Positions 18,102 through 27,716 are shown, counted from the stretch's first letter. The stretch is DNA of 64,000 nt from Onthomorpha sp937906975 (GCA_045614605.1 JAZLDH010000015.1:62001-126000), one strand, 5' to 3'. Made by a program: numbers and translations. Notes: a model not told the origin generated them from the letters alone.

Positions 18102-19955
18102 GTGAAAGACTCTTTTTCATCAAGGCGAATAACCATTTCAGCAATATTTATTATTGTTGGGATTATCTATATCATAAGACTTGCACATCTTCAAATAGTT
18201 GATGACTCCTATACACGTCTTGCAAACAAAAATGCATTAAGATACCTAACGCAATATCCATCAAGAGGACTTATTTACGATAGAAACGGCAAGTTATTGG
18301 TTTATAACGAAGCTGTTTACGATTTAATGGTTATTCCTCGTCAAGTTAAAGACATTGACACAAATGAATTTTGTTCTCTATTAAAGATTTCAAAAGAGGA
18401 CTTCATAAAAAAAATGGAGAAAGCAAAAAGATACTCCACATACGCCCCTTCAACATTTGAAAAACAAATATCAAAAGAAGATTTTGCCCCACTTCAAGAA
18501 AAATTATACAAGTTTGAAGGATTTTATGCACAAAGTAGAACATTAAGATACTATCCAGACTCTGTTGCTTGTCATATTTTAGGATACATTGGCGAAGTAA
18601 ACGAAAAGACAATTGAAGAAAATCCTTACTATAAGAAAGGCGACTATATAGGAATGAGTGGTTTGGAAAAATCATACGAAGAAATCCTTAGAGGAAAGAA
18701 AGGAAGTAAAATCACATTAGTTGATGTTCACAACAGAGAAAAAGGCTCTTTCCAAAACGGAATGTACGATACTATGGCTGTAGCAGGACAAAATCTTTAC
18801 AGTACAATAGATATAGAATTGCAAAAGTACGCTGAAAAAATAATGGCAAACAAAAGAGGTTGCATTGTAGCAATTGAACCAAGCACAGGCGAAGTTCTCT
18901 GTTTTGTTTCCGCACCATATTACAATCCTAACCTACTTGTTGGACGCGTTAGAGGAGAAAACTACAAAAAATTATCCGATGACATTTCCAAACCTTTATT
19001 CAACAGAGTCTTAATGGCAGAATATCCCCCTGGAAGTATATTTAAAATTGCACAATCTTTAATTGCATTAGACATGGGCGTAATAACACCAAACACAGGT
19101 TTTGTTTGCGACAAATCCTTAGTTGGTTGCCACAATCACCCTTCGGCAAGCAATGTAAGAGATGCCATAAAGATGTCCTGCAACCCTTATTTTTACCGAG
19201 TATTCCAAAGAGTAATACAAAGGACCAACCCAAAAACAGGAAAAATTGATAGTAAATATGGGCTAACCCAATGGAATCAAGCAACAAAACGCATGGGCTT
19301 TGGAACAAGATTAGACATCGACCTTCCAAGTGCGAGAAAAGGATATATCCCCGACACAACTTTCTACAATAGATGGTATCCTGGTGGTTGGAATTTCTAC
19401 ACAATCTATTCCAACTCAATAGGACAAGGAGAAGTTGGTGTAATTCCTTTACAGATGGCAAACTTTGCTGCATTGGTTGCAAACAGAGGCTGGTATATAA
19501 CGCCACATATAGTTAGAAACTTTGGAGATGAAAACCAAAAAACCAAATACACAAAATATTCTAAAAAGAATTATAGTTTAATAGCATCATCATATTGGGA
19601 TATTGCAGTAGAAGGGATGTGGGGCGTAGTACATGAGGCAGGCGGAACTGCAAAAAGAGCAAATATAGACGACATTGCAGTATGCGGAAAGACAGGAACA
19701 GCAGAAAACATTGGAGATGACCATTCCGTATTCATTTGTTTTGCGCCAAAAGACAATCCACAAATTGCAGTTGCCGTATATATAGAAAACGCACAAGGAG
19801 GAGGTGGAACTTGGGCTGCACCTATTGCAAGTCTTATAGTAGAAAAGCACATAAGAGGAAAGGTAGAAAGAGAGGATATGGAGAAATACTACATTGAAAC
19901 AAACCCTTGCCAACCTTTACCTTTAAAAAGAAGAATAAAACCTAAGAAAAAATAA
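18102..19955 (+). CDS. mrdA: Penicillin-binding protein 2 (elongasome transpeptidase)
   Basis: Cross-links peptidoglycan during cell elongation. The 617-residue protein has an N-terminal membrane anchor (residues 11-30), the PBP dimerisation domain, and a transpeptidase domain with S312-x-x-K315 (PPGSIFK), S359-x-N361 (SCN) and K530-T-G. The start is GTG at 18102, preceded by AGGAAG. The partner rodA follows after 25 bp. The usual mreB, mreC and mreD genes are not upstream; the gene is instead divergent from atpB. Confidence 0.96.
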   Translation: MKDSFSSRRITISAIFIIVGIIYIIRLAHLQIVDDSYTRLANKNALRYLTQYPSRGLIYDRNGKLLVYNEAVYDLMVIPRQVKDIDTNEFCSLLKISKEDFIKKMEKAKRYSTYAPSTFEKQISKEDFAPLQEKLYKFEGFYAQSRTLRYYPDSVACHILGYIGEVNEKTIEENPYYKKGDYIGMSGLEKSYEEILRGKKGSKITLVDVHNREKGSFQNGMYDTMAVAGQNLYSTIDIELQKYAEKIMANKRGCIVAIEPSTGEVLCFVSAPYYNPNLLVGRVRGENYKKLSDDISKPLFNRVLMAEYPPGSIFKIAQSLIALDMGVITPNTGFVCDKSLVGCHNHPSASNVRDAIKMSCNPYFYRVFQRVIQRTNPKTGKIDSKYGLTQWNQATKRMGFGTRLDIDLPSARKGYIPDTTFYNRWYPGGWNFYTIYSNSIGQGEVGVIPLQMANFAALVANRGWYITPHIVRNFGDENQKTKYTKYSKKNYSLIASSYWDIAVEGMWGVVHEAGGTAKRANIDDIAVCGKTGTAENIGDDHSVFICFAPKDNPQIAVAVYIENAQGGGGTWAAPIASLIVEKHIRGKVEREDMEKYYIETNPCQPLPLKRRIKPKKK

Positions 19956-19980
19956 ATTTTTCCTTAGACTTAGAAAAATA

Positions 19981-21249
19981 ATGGACAGAAAAAATAAAAG
20001 TTTACTTAGAAATATTGATTGGAGTGTTATAATAATTTACTTAATACTCGTATTCTTTGGTTGGATAAACATATATGCTGCCGTTTATGAAGGAGAAGGC
20101 AGCAGCATATTAGACTTTTCAAGCAGATATGGCAAGCAATTAATTTGGATAGGAGCCTCTTTAGTGATTGCTTTGTTTGTTTTAATTCTCGACCCCAAGT
20201 TTTTCTCTCAAACTTCCTATGTCATCTATGGAATATTCATTCTAATGCTAATATCAGTCTTAGTAATAGGCTCAGAAACCAAAGGAGCAAAATCGTGGTT
20301 TGGCATAGGAGACTTTGGAATACAACCCTCCGAATTTGCAAAAGGTGCGACAGCATTAGCCTTAGCGAAAACCCTATCCTCAGTTACAGCCGACTTTAAA
20401 AAATGGGAAACACGCATATTAGCATTAGCAGTAATTGCAATTCCAATGCTTTTAGTTTTACTACAAAACGATACAGGTTCAGCATTAGTTTTTTGTTCCT
20501 TTGTATTTGTCTTGTTTAGAGAAGGCATGTCCTCTTATGTATTAATCTTAGGTGCAGCCTGCATCTTACTATTCATTCTTGCACTGCTTGTAAATCAATA
20601 CCTATTAATAGGAATCTATTTTGCCATAATACTTCTCGCATATTTATTTATCAGAAAACGAACAAGAAAAGCTAACATTTGGATTTTCTTAATAGTATTC
20701 ATAGGCTCCTCACTATTTACCTTAGCCGTTGATTTTGTTTTTGAAAACGTACTAGAACAACACCAAAAAGACAGAATAGAAGTCTTACTTGGAAAGAAAG
20801 AAGACTTTAAAGGCGTAGGATACAATGTAAATCAAAGTAAGATAGCAATAGGTTCAGGAGGAGTTTTAGGTAAAGGATTTTTGAATGGCACACAAACCAA
20901 ATTCAATTTCGTGCCAGAACAAGACACCGACTTTATATTCTGCACAGTAGGTGAAGAATGGGGCTTTGTAGGCTCATCGCTAACTGTCATTTTATTTATT
21001 CTGCTCTGTATAAAACTCATAAAAATGGCAGAAAGACAACGTTCCAAATTCGCAAGAATATACGGCTATTCCGTAGCCAGCATTATATTTTTCCATTTCT
21101 TTGTAAACATTGGCATGACCATAGGACTCTTACCCGTAATAGGCATACCTCTACCATTTATGAGTTATGGAGGCTCTTCTTTGTGGGCATTTACTTTCCT
21201 ACTCTTTATTTTCATCAAACAAGACGCTCAACGACAAGAGCTAATTTAG
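19981..21249 (+). CDS. rodA: SEDS glycosyltransferase RodA
   Basis: Polymerises lipid II into glycan strands with PBP2 during elongation. The 422-residue protein has about ten membrane helices. It carries SEDS motifs including GAKSWFGIGDFGIQPSEFAK, the large extracellular loop with VPEQDTDFIFCTVGEEWG, and the C-terminal GIPLPFMSYGGSS. It lies 25 bp after mrdA in the same operon. Confidence 0.96.
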   Translation: MDRKNKSLLRNIDWSVIIIYLILVFFGWINIYAAVYEGEGSSILDFSSRYGKQLIWIGASLVIALFVLILDPKFFSQTSYVIYGIFILMLISVLVIGSETKGAKSWFGIGDFGIQPSEFAKGATALALAKTLSSVTADFKKWETRILALAVIAIPMLLVLLQNDTGSALVFCSFVFVLFREGMSSYVLILGAACILLFILALLVNQYLLIGIYFAIILLAYLFIRKRTRKANIWIFLIVFIGSSLFTLAVDFVFENVLEQHQKDRIEVLLGKKEDFKGVGYNVNQSKIAIGSGGVLGKGFLNGTQTKFNFVPEQDTDFIFCTVGEEWGFVGSSLTVILFILLCIKLIKMAERQRSKFARIYGYSVASIIFFHFFVNIGMTIGLLPVIGIPLPFMSYGGSSLWAFTFLLFIFIKQDAQRQELI

Positions 21250-21290
21250 AATATTACAAAATAAATTGCAGTTAATTCAGCAAATATTTG

Positions 21291-21298
21291 TAATTTTG
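21291..21298 (+). promoter_or_regulatory. -7 box of the envC-like gene
   Basis: TAATTTTG sits 10 bp before the ATG at 21309, giving a predicted leader of about 5 nt. A TTG at 21266-21268 is 22 bp upstream, so the -33 match is weak. Confidence 0.5.
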
Positions 21299-21308
21299 GC
21301 GATTGATT

Positions 21309-22634
21309 ATGAAAAATAGAAATTATAATAATTCAATAATACCGACAAAATCATTAAAATACATTATCATACTTATTTTCAGTATAATAATGTATCCTTC
21401 TGACTTATTTTCCCAAGACAGGAACAAACTCGAAAAAGAGAAACAAAAACTTGAAAAAGAGATTGCTTCTATGAATAAAATACTCAATGAGACAAAAAAA
21501 ACAAAAAAAATGTCCACTTCCGAGTTAAGAGTATTAGAAAAAAAGATAGAACAAAGAAAGAAGTTAATCAAAAATATTAACTCCCAAATGGGAATGCTTA
21601 ACAACGAAATCAAAAGCACCCAACAGTCAATAGGAGAATTATGTAAAGAAATTACAATTCTAAGAGATAGCTACGCACAAATGCTTCGTTACGCTCAAAA
21701 AAACAAAACAAATACAGACAAACTTTTGTTTATATTTTCGTCAAAGGATTATAAAGAAGCATATCAAAGATACATATTCTTCCGTCAATTTGGCGAATTA
21801 CAAAAAGAGAAACTCTCACAAATACAAGCAAAAACCAATGAATTGTCAAAACGCACCAATGAATTAGAACTAAAACGCACCAATCAAGAAAAACTATTAC
21901 AACAAGAATTAAAAAATTCTAATGCTTTAAACAAAGAAAAGAAAGAAAAACAAAAAACAGTCAATCAACTACAAAAGAAAGAAAAGCAATTAGCAAAAAA
22001 TCTAAAAAGCAAACAACAACAAGTCAAAAAGCTACAACAACAAATCGATAACGCCATAGCGGCAGAGGTAAAAAAACAAAAAGATTTAGCAGCGAAGAAA
22101 AAACAACAAATGGCCTCTACACCAGCCGCCAATAAAAAAGAAGCAGAAGCCAATAAAGCTGCAATGGAAACTGCAAAGAAAAAGAACTACACCATAGCAA
22201 CAACCCCAGAAGAAGTAGCATTATCAAGTAGTTTTGAAGCAAACAAAGGAAAACTTCCTTGGCCAACAACGCAAGGTGTGATCGTATCTCAATACGGCGT
22301 TCACAAACACCCTGAAGTTGCGGGAGCCGTTATCGAGAACAAAGGAATCGACATAAGAACAACAAAAGGCTCTGTTGTAAGATCTATTTTCAAAGGCGAA
22401 GTATCAAGAATAGCAAAAGGCCCGACAGGACTTTTAGTTGTAATCATACGACACGGAGAATACATGAGCGTTTATGCAAACCTTAAAAGCGTGAGTGTTA
22501 AGAACGGACAAAAAGTAGATACAAAACAAACAATAGGAACAGTAAGTACAAACGAAGACGGAGTAAGTGAATATAAGTTCCAAATCTTTAAAGGAACACA
22601 TCACTTAAACCCTTCTATTTGGTTAAGTAAATAA
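21309..22634 (+). CDS. EnvC-like murein hydrolase activator with degenerate LytM domain
   Basis: Probably activates an N-acetylmuramoyl amidase at the septum. The 441-residue product has a signal peptide or anchor (about residues 17-36), a coiled coil to about 280, and a C-terminal M23/LytM domain. The zinc ligands of active M23 peptidases look lost: the HxGID position reads NKGIDI, YAHL reads YANL, and the LHFE motif reads YKFQI. This matches EnvC-type activators that bind amidases without cutting. The ATG at 21309 is preferred to a TTG at 21303. It follows rodA by 59 bp with its own -7 box. Confidence 0.85.
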   Translation: MKNRNYNNSIIPTKSLKYIIILIFSIIMYPSDLFSQDRNKLEKEKQKLEKEIASMNKILNETKKTKKMSTSELRVLEKKIEQRKKLIKNINSQMGMLNNEIKSTQQSIGELCKEITILRDSYAQMLRYAQKNKTNTDKLLFIFSSKDYKEAYQRYIFFRQFGELQKEKLSQIQAKTNELSKRTNELELKRTNQEKLLQQELKNSNALNKEKKEKQKTVNQLQKKEKQLAKNLKSKQQQVKKLQQQIDNAIAAEVKKQKDLAAKKKQQMASTPAANKKEAEANKAAMETAKKKNYTIATTPEEVALSSSFEANKGKLPWPTTQGVIVSQYGVHKHPEVAGAVIENKGIDIRTTKGSVVRSIFKGEVSRIAKGPTGLLVVIIRHGEYMSVYANLKSVSVKNGQKVDTKQTIGTVSTNEDGVSEYKFQIFKGTHHLNPSIWLSK

Positions 22635-22651
22635 TAAACAGTAATATAGAA

Positions 22652-24703
22652 ATGAAAAAAAGATTAGTATTAAGTTTGTTTACATTAGCATTAATATTAT
22701 CTAATGTACTAAATGCACAACAAGCAGCGAAATGGAGTTTCAAAACAAAAGCAATAAACGATTCCATTTCAGAATTAGTAATGCAATGCACTCTTGATGG
22801 AGATTGGCACATCTATTCTCAATACACAAAGGGAACAGAAAATCCTATCGTATTTACATTTGAAAAAAGCGGAAAATACGAAGCAATTGGAAGCATAAAA
22901 GAATCTCCAAAACCAATAGCAGAATACGACCCTTTTGCAAAAGATTCAAGTCGTTACTTTAAGAACAAAGTTACCTTTACTCAAAGAATAAAAGTAAAGA
23001 GTGCAGAGGACTTTCAAGTAAAAGGAAGCGTAAACTACCAACTTTGTGAAAAAGGAAGCTGTATTCCACCAGATGACACTGACTTTACTTTCAATGTAAA
23101 GGGAAATCCTAAAGCATTAGAGGTGCCTGCTGTTGTTACAGAAGAGTTAGCAAGCACAGAAACCCTTACAGAACAAACTCAAGAAGTTGAAAAAGCAGAA
23201 GAATTAGCAGTTGCAACAACAGAAGAAACAGTAGCAAACGCAGAACAAAAAGACAAATCAATGTGGGCTGTATTCTTCGTATCATTTACCGCAGGATTAT
23301 TAGCCTTAATCACTCCTTGCGTATTCCCAATGATACCAATGACAATTTCTTTCTTTATGAAAGGCAACACATCTAAACGCAAAGGAAGACAACAAGCCTT
23401 CTTCTTTGGCGGAAGCATCATATTTATGTTTACAGTCTTAGGATTGATTTTAACCTGGGCTCTTGGAGGAGATGCAATGTACATAATCTCTACTCACTGG
23501 GTGCCAAACTTAATATTCTTTGTAATATTTATGATCTTCGCCTTCTCATTCTTCGGATTGTTTGAACTAACAATGCCTTCAAAACTAATAAACAAATCAG
23601 ATGAACAAGCAGACAAAGGCGGATATTTAGGAACATTCTTCATAGCATTAACAACCGTATTAGTATCATTCTCTTGTACAGGTCCAATCTTAGGAGCAGC
23701 CTTAATAGAAATGGCATCTGGTTCAAGCAACAGCTACGTATTCTTAATCTCTATGTTAGGATTCGCAGTAGGATTCGCATTACCATTTACAATCCTTGCA
23801 ATGTTCCCTTCAGTTCTTAAAAATATGAAATCAGGAGCATGGTTAAACACAGTAAAAATAGTATTTGGTTTCATAGAAATCGCATTAGGATTGAAATTCC
23901 TTTCAATGGCAGACCTATCAGCAGGTTGGGGAATATTAGATAGAGAAACTTATCTTGCATTATGGATAGTTACATTTGCAATGCTTGGATTCTACCTATT
24001 AGGAAAATTGAGATTCAAAGGCGATGCACCAGTTGAAAAAATTGGAGTACCACGTTTGTTCTTATCATTGATAGTATTCTCATTCGTAGTCTATATGATA
24101 CCAGGTTTATGGGGAGCTCCATTGAAAGCAATCTCAGGATACATTCCACCACAAACAACACAAGACTTCGATTTGATTAGAATCAACGCAGAAAATGCAA
24201 CAGTTGCCTCAGCAAGCACTTCATCTTTACCAGCAGATAGAAAGTATGCAAAAGAACTTCACTTACCAACAGGATTTGAAGGCTTCTTTGACTTAGAAGA
24301 AGCAAAGGCTTACGCAAAACAAGTAGGCAAACCAATCTTCATAGACTTCACAGGAAAAACATGTGCTAACTGTCGTGAAATGGAAAACTACGTTTGGGTT
24401 GATCCACAAGTAAAGAAACGTCTAACAGAAGAATATGTTATGGTAGCCCTTTACGCAGACGTTAATACAATTGAGCTTCCAGAAAACGAATGGGTAACAA
24501 CAAAAGACGGAAAAACAATAAAAACACTTGGAAAGAAAAACCATAATTTCCAAATAGAGCAATTCAAAGCAAACGCTCAACCATTATACGTTTTAATGGA
24601 CGCAGATGGCAACCTATTAACAAAAGAACCTAAATCATACGACAGAGACATAAACAACTTTGTTAAATTCCTTGATGAAGGTTTAGCAAACTTCAAAAAA
24701 TAA
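22652..24703 (+). CDS. dsbD: Thiol:disulfide interchange protein DsbD
   Basis: Carries electrons from cytoplasmic thioredoxin across the inner membrane to periplasmic reductases. The 683-residue protein has the full three-part architecture. A signal peptide and N-terminal domain carry C132 and C137 (CEKGSC). Eight or so membrane helices carry the pair C223 (TPCVFPM) and C342 (SCTGP). A C-terminal thioredoxin domain has C571-A-N-C574. It likely feeds the TlpA-type proteins encoded at 39771 and 56203. A strong terminator follows. Confidence 0.96.
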   Translation: MKKRLVLSLFTLALILSNVLNAQQAAKWSFKTKAINDSISELVMQCTLDGDWHIYSQYTKGTENPIVFTFEKSGKYEAIGSIKESPKPIAEYDPFAKDSSRYFKNKVTFTQRIKVKSAEDFQVKGSVNYQLCEKGSCIPPDDTDFTFNVKGNPKALEVPAVVTEELASTETLTEQTQEVEKAEELAVATTEETVANAEQKDKSMWAVFFVSFTAGLLALITPCVFPMIPMTISFFMKGNTSKRKGRQQAFFFGGSIIFMFTVLGLILTWALGGDAMYIISTHWVPNLIFFVIFMIFAFSFFGLFELTMPSKLINKSDEQADKGGYLGTFFIALTTVLVSFSCTGPILGAALIEMASGSSNSYVFLISMLGFAVGFALPFTILAMFPSVLKNMKSGAWLNTVKIVFGFIEIALGLKFLSMADLSAGWGILDRETYLALWIVTFAMLGFYLLGKLRFKGDAPVEKIGVPRLFLSLIVFSFVVYMIPGLWGAPLKAISGYIPPQTTQDFDLIRINAENATVASASTSSLPADRKYAKELHLPTGFEGFFDLEEAKAYAKQVGKPIFIDFTGKTCANCREMENYVWVDPQVKKRLTEEYVMVALYADVNTIELPENEWVTTKDGKTIKTLGKKNHNFQIEQFKANAQPLYVLMDADGNLLTKEPKSYDRDINNFVKFLDEGLANFKK

Positions 24704-24723
24704 GCAAATAAAAATCAAATAAC

Positions 24724-24759
24724 AAGAAGGGAAGACAACACTTCCCTTCTTATTTTTTT
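24724..24759 (+). terminator. Terminator after dsbD
   Basis: AAGAAGGGAAG pairs perfectly with CTTCCCTTCTT around a 6-nt loop, followed by a T-rich run. Confidence 0.92.
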
Positions 24760-24765
24760 AATATT

Positions 24766-25317
24766 ATGTTCGACTTTGTAAGCATAGACTTTGAAACAGC
24801 AGACAAATACATACCCTGCTCACTTGGACTGACAGTAGTAGAAAACTCACAAATAGTTTGCACAAAAAATTGGTTAATAAAACCAATATGCTTTCCTTAT
24901 TTCCATTTCTATGCACAAAAAATACACGGCATACACAAAGAAGACGTAGAATCAAAACCAGAATTTAATCAACTATGGCAAGAAATCGAGCCATACCTAC
25001 ACGACAAAATCATATTAGCACACAACGCCTCGTTTGACATTAACGTTTTAAGAAAAACCCTTCTTCACTACGGCATACCAAAACCAAAGGCAAGATACCT
25101 TTGCACCTATCAACTCTCACGCATAGTATGGAAAGAATCCACAAAATTCTCATTAGACCACCTATGCAATCAAGAAAACATAACACTAAACCACCACAGA
25201 GCCGAATCAGACGCAGAGGCTTGCGCCAAACTCTTTCTAAGAGAAGCCGAAATATTAGAAACAAATAATTTCTACGAATTAAAACAAAAGGCTAAAATAA
25301 GATTAACAAGAGTATAA
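24766..25317 (+). CDS. DEDDh 3'-5' exonuclease (DnaQ-like)
   Basis: A 183-residue single-domain exonuclease of the DNA polymerase III epsilon fold. The four acidic ligands are visible: D8 and E10 in SIDFETAD, an Asp in AHNASFDINVL, and His/Asp in HHRAESDAEA. IHGIHKEDV is the typical ExoI/II linker. No polymerase or other domain is attached. It could act in repair or RNA degradation. It begins right after the dsbD terminator and ends 4 bp from the convergent DMT gene. Confidence 0.9.
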   Translation: MFDFVSIDFETADKYIPCSLGLTVVENSQIVCTKNWLIKPICFPYFHFYAQKIHGIHKEDVESKPEFNQLWQEIEPYLHDKIILAHNASFDINVLRKTLLHYGIPKPKARYLCTYQLSRIVWKESTKFSLDHLCNQENITLNHHRAESDAEACAKLFLREAEILETNNFYELKQKAKIRLTRV

Positions 25318-25321
25318 CCAA

Positions 25322-26218
25322 CTATTTCAATCTTATCTTTTTAATCTTATCTTGCAAAATTATAAGTAAAACTGATAAAAGTATTAAAATAATTCCGCAA
25401 GCAAGATTTAGGGTAAACACCTCATTGAAAACAAATATTCCCACAATAACCGCAGTCAATGGTTCCAAAGCACCCATTATAGAAGTTGGTGTCGAACCAA
25501 GTATCTTTACTGCAATATTCATCAAGCACAAAGACATAATAGTAGTAACCACAGAAAGCAAAAGCACATAAAACACCTGATTAAAATTAGTCAAAGGCTG
25601 AATATGAAAACTCTCGTTAGAGAAAGAAAAACCGCCAACACAAATCAAACAAAACACCATAGCGTAAAAAGTAAGTTTAAAAGTTGGCAACTTAATTGAG
25701 GATTTATTTACCACAATCATATACAAAGCATAACTCAAAGCCGAGAGTAAAACCAATAAAACACCTGTTGTATTAAGTACAATTCCCTCACCAGAGTAGT
25801 ACAACAAAGCAACACCCCCAAAAGCCAAAGCAATAGAAACAACAACCAAAGGAGTAATCCTTTCTTTAAAGAAAATAGACATTATCAAAGCCACCATAAT
25901 AGGGTGTGTAAACAAAAGCGTAGAAGCAACCCCAGCAGGCATATACAAAAAACTCATAAACAAAGACACAGACGAAACCGCAAACAAAGCACCCAAAGAA
26001 ATCAAAACCCCAAGCTCTTTCTTTGACAATTTAAAATTGATTTTCTTTGCAAGCATCACAAGAGCCAATATCAGAATAGCAAAACCAAATCTATAAAACA
26101 AGACAGAAGTCGTATTCAATCCTTCCTTATAAAGATTCAACCCCCCAAGAGGATTCATTCCATAACATATTGCAGACAATATTCCGCAAACAACGCCCTT
26201 TGTTTTTTCAGCCAACAT
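25322..26218 (-). CDS. EamA/DMT family transporter
   Basis: A 298-residue inner-membrane protein with ten predicted helices in two EamA repeats (residues about 7-140 and 150-292). The conserved MGALEPLTAVIVGIFVFNE is in the second repeat. Family members export metabolites such as amino acids, but substrate cannot be read from sequence. It lies directly downstream of the tRNA-Asp terminator, with 4 bp to the convergent exonuclease gene. Confidence 0.9.
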   Translation of the reverse strand: MLAEKTKGVVCGILSAICYGMNPLGGLNLYKEGLNTTSVLFYRFGFAILILALVMLAKKINFKLSKKELGVLISLGALFAVSSVSLFMSFLYMPAGVASTLLFTHPIMVALIMSIFFKERITPLVVVSIALAFGGVALLYYSGEGIVLNTTGVLLVLLSALSYALYMIVVNKSSIKLPTFKLTFYAMVFCLICVGGFSFSNESFHIQPLTNFNQVFYVLLLSVVTTIMSLCLMNIAVKILGSTPTSIMGALEPLTAVIVGIFVFNEVFTLNLACGIILILLSVLLIILQDKIKKIRLK

Positions 26219-26241
26219 AAAAAAATCGTTATAAAAAGCAA

Positions 26242-26275
26242 AAGGGTTTCAAGACTTGAAATCTTAAAACCCCTT
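26242..26275 (-). terminator. Terminator of tRNA-Asp
   Basis: Minus-strand hairpin AAGGGG-TTTTAAGA / TCTTGAAACCCTT with a 7-nt loop and T-rich tail, directly after the tRNA gene. Confidence 0.8.
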
Positions 26276-26276
26276 G

Positions 26277-26350
26277 CGGTCCGGACGAGACTCGAACTCG
26301 CGACCCCATGCGTGACAGGCATGTATTCTAACCAACTGAACTACCGGACC
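26277..26350 (-). tRNA. tRNA-Asp (GTC)
   Basis: A 74-nt cloverleaf on the minus strand. The acceptor GGTCCGG pairs with CCGGACC, discriminator G. The anticodon stem CATGC/GCATG holds the loop CTGTCAC with anticodon GTC. The T arm has GTTCGAGTC. CCA is not encoded. Confidence 0.96.
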
Positions 26351-26389
26351 AATCTTTGCTTAACTCGGTGTTACCCTCATTTGCGATTG

Positions 26390-26420
26390 CAAAGATACGA
26401 CCTTTTTTTGAACTACCAAA
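26390..26420 (-). promoter_or_regulatory. Promoter of tRNA-Asp
   Basis: Minus strand TTTG (26417-26420), 19-bp spacer, TATCTTTG (26390-26397): a perfect Bacteroidetes promoter, back to back with that of tmRNA. Confidence 0.85.
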
Positions 26421-26456
26421 CATTTTTGCAATTTTTTTTCATTTTTCTTAAAAAAA

Positions 26457-26488
26457 TTTGTCTAATCTATTGTTTTATTGTACTTTTG
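26457..26488 (+). promoter_or_regulatory. Promoter of tmRNA
   Basis: TTTG (26457-26460), 20-bp spacer, TACTTTTG (26481-26488). Transcription would begin a few bases before the predicted mature 5' end at 26504. Confidence 0.85.
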
Positions 26489-26503
26489 CAAACCGTTAAT
26501 TAT

Positions 26504-26899
26504 GGGCCTGGGTTGGTTTTGACAGCAAGGCAAATGATTAAGTAAGCATGCAGGCTCAGGTAACACAAGCCTCAACCAGGGTTACAAAACAATAATTGGC
26601 GAAAATAACTACGCTCTTGCAGCATAGTCGAAGTACAGTAGACTAATTTGCGTATCGGTGCAAAGTGCATCGAGCAAGACATCTCTCCACGACCTTTTTT
26701 CCGTGGTCAAGGACTAAGAGGTGCTAGCAAAACGGAGATAGCCTTAAAGGAGCTTTGACTTTAAGGTGAAAATTTAAAAGATAAGGTTAAGGCAGGGTGT
26801 TTGTCCCTTAGCCTTTTCACGAAAATGAAGGACAAAATAAGCATGTAGAAAGCTTAGTTGTTTCTTGTTTGGACCAGAGTTCGAATCTCTGCAGGTCCA
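26504..26899 (+). ncRNA. ssrA: Transfer-messenger RNA (tmRNA)
   Basis: Rescues stalled ribosomes and tags the nascent peptide. The acceptor GGGCCTG (26504-26510) pairs with CAGGTCC (26892-26898), followed by discriminator A and no encoded CCA. The TTCGAATC T-loop is at 26880-26887. The tag frame starts with the resume codon GGC at 26598 and reads GENNYALAA, stop TAG at 26625-26627. The interior has several hairpins (for example CCACGACC...GGTCAAGG) consistent with pseudoknots. Confidence 0.97.
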
Positions 26900-26911
26900 C
26901 TCTTTAAAACA

Positions 26912-26959
26912 AAAAAATATCTCTTAGGTTTGGTAAATCATTCCTAAGAGATATTTTGT
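26912..26959. terminator. Bidirectional terminator between tmRNA and outer-membrane protein 1
   Basis: Arms ATATCTCTTAGG (26917-26928) and CCTAAGAGATAT (26943-26954), flanked by A-run and T-run. With the T-rich tail that follows (to about 26980) it is nearly identical to the elements after the two other outer-membrane genes at 49163 and 50152. Confidence 0.85.
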
Positions 26960-26978
26960 TTTTTTCTTTGTTTTATTT

Positions 26979-27632
26979 TTAGAAGTTAAAGAGTTTCCAG
27001 CTTACGTTAAGGTTAAAGTTTAGAAAATGTGGATAATACAAGTTGTTTATGTAAGAAAACTCACAACTTGCTCCGAGCCCTAAACGGTAATTAGTGCTTG
27101 GTAAAAAATATTGATAAGACAACTCTCCTCCAACTTGAAAATGCCAAGGTTTTTCTATTTGAAAAGGTTCTGAAAATGCTCCTTTTGGGTAAATATACGC
27201 AGCACCAAGAATAGCACTTGCTTTTAATCTATGTGCTTTTGACTTATTTAAAAAATTATATCCTAAAACCAAAGAAGTAGAAGTAGTGATTTCATCAAAG
27301 TATTCAGTTATATAGTCATTCTCAACTCCTGGAAGAATATTTTTTTGAAAAATAAATCGGGTCCTAAATTCTGCTTTTAAAACATTAAATCTTAAACGTG
27401 CAGAAAACTTATTATCATAATCCAATTCAAAAGAAGGTAAATAATTTAAGTAAATATCATTAGGGTAATTTACTTCTATTCCGTGATAAAAATTTTCTTC
27501 CGTAAAATAAGTTATATCCCCAAAGGGCAGTAAATTCTCTTGAATGCTTAATGTAAATTTCTTTTCATTCTCTTGCGAAATTGCAATTCCACACATTAAT
27601 AGTGCAATTGCTAATAATAATGTTCTTTTCAT
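26979..27632 (-). CDS. Outer-membrane beta-barrel protein 1 (AraC-linked module, copy 1)
   Basis: A 217-residue exported protein: signal peptide MKRTLLLAIALLMCGIAISQ, then alternating hydrophobic/polar strands typical of an eight- to ten-strand barrel, ending in an aromatic residue (VSWKLFNF) as barrel proteins do. No family could be named. It is divergent from an AraC regulator and shares its promoter block, its 50-bp leader and its terminator element with outer-membrane genes at 49249 and/or 50221. The shared control DNA implies common regulation; ligand and function are unknown. Confidence 0.72.
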   Translation of the reverse strand: MKRTLLLAIALLMCGIAISQENEKKFTLSIQENLLPFGDITYFTEENFYHGIEVNYPNDIYLNYLPSFELDYDNKFSARLRFNVLKAEFRTRFIFQKNILPGVENDYITEYFDEITTSTSLVLGYNFLNKSKAHRLKASAILGAAYIYPKGAFSEPFQIEKPWHFQVGGELSYQYFLPSTNYRLGLGASCEFSYINNLYYPHFLNFNLNVSWKLFNF

Positions 27633-27636
27633 AATC

Positions 27637-27686
27637 TTTTATTTTGTAATTATTAATTTATTAACGCTGTCTTGTGTCTTTATATT
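27637..27686 (-). repeat. 50-bp leader shared with outer-membrane protein 2
   Basis: This block matches 49986-50035 at 47 of 50 positions; the three differences are C/T. In both places it ends just before the start codon of an outer-membrane gene. On the minus strand it can be read as an open frame ending TQDSVNKLIITK and stop, against TQDSVSRLVITK in the other copy. Only the copy at 49986 has an ATG at the head of that frame. Confidence 0.85.
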
Positions 27687-27716
27687 ATAAACAAATTTTG
27701 TTAGTATTTTCGTTTG

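Noticed and set aside
19042..19506. 154-codon minus-strand frame
   Set aside because: Lies fully inside mrdA, which has all PBP motifs; the antisense frame has no recognisable feature.
26504..26899. tmRNA as integration site of a mobile element
   Set aside because: No integrase, no repeated tmRNA 3' end and no foreign genes were found around it.
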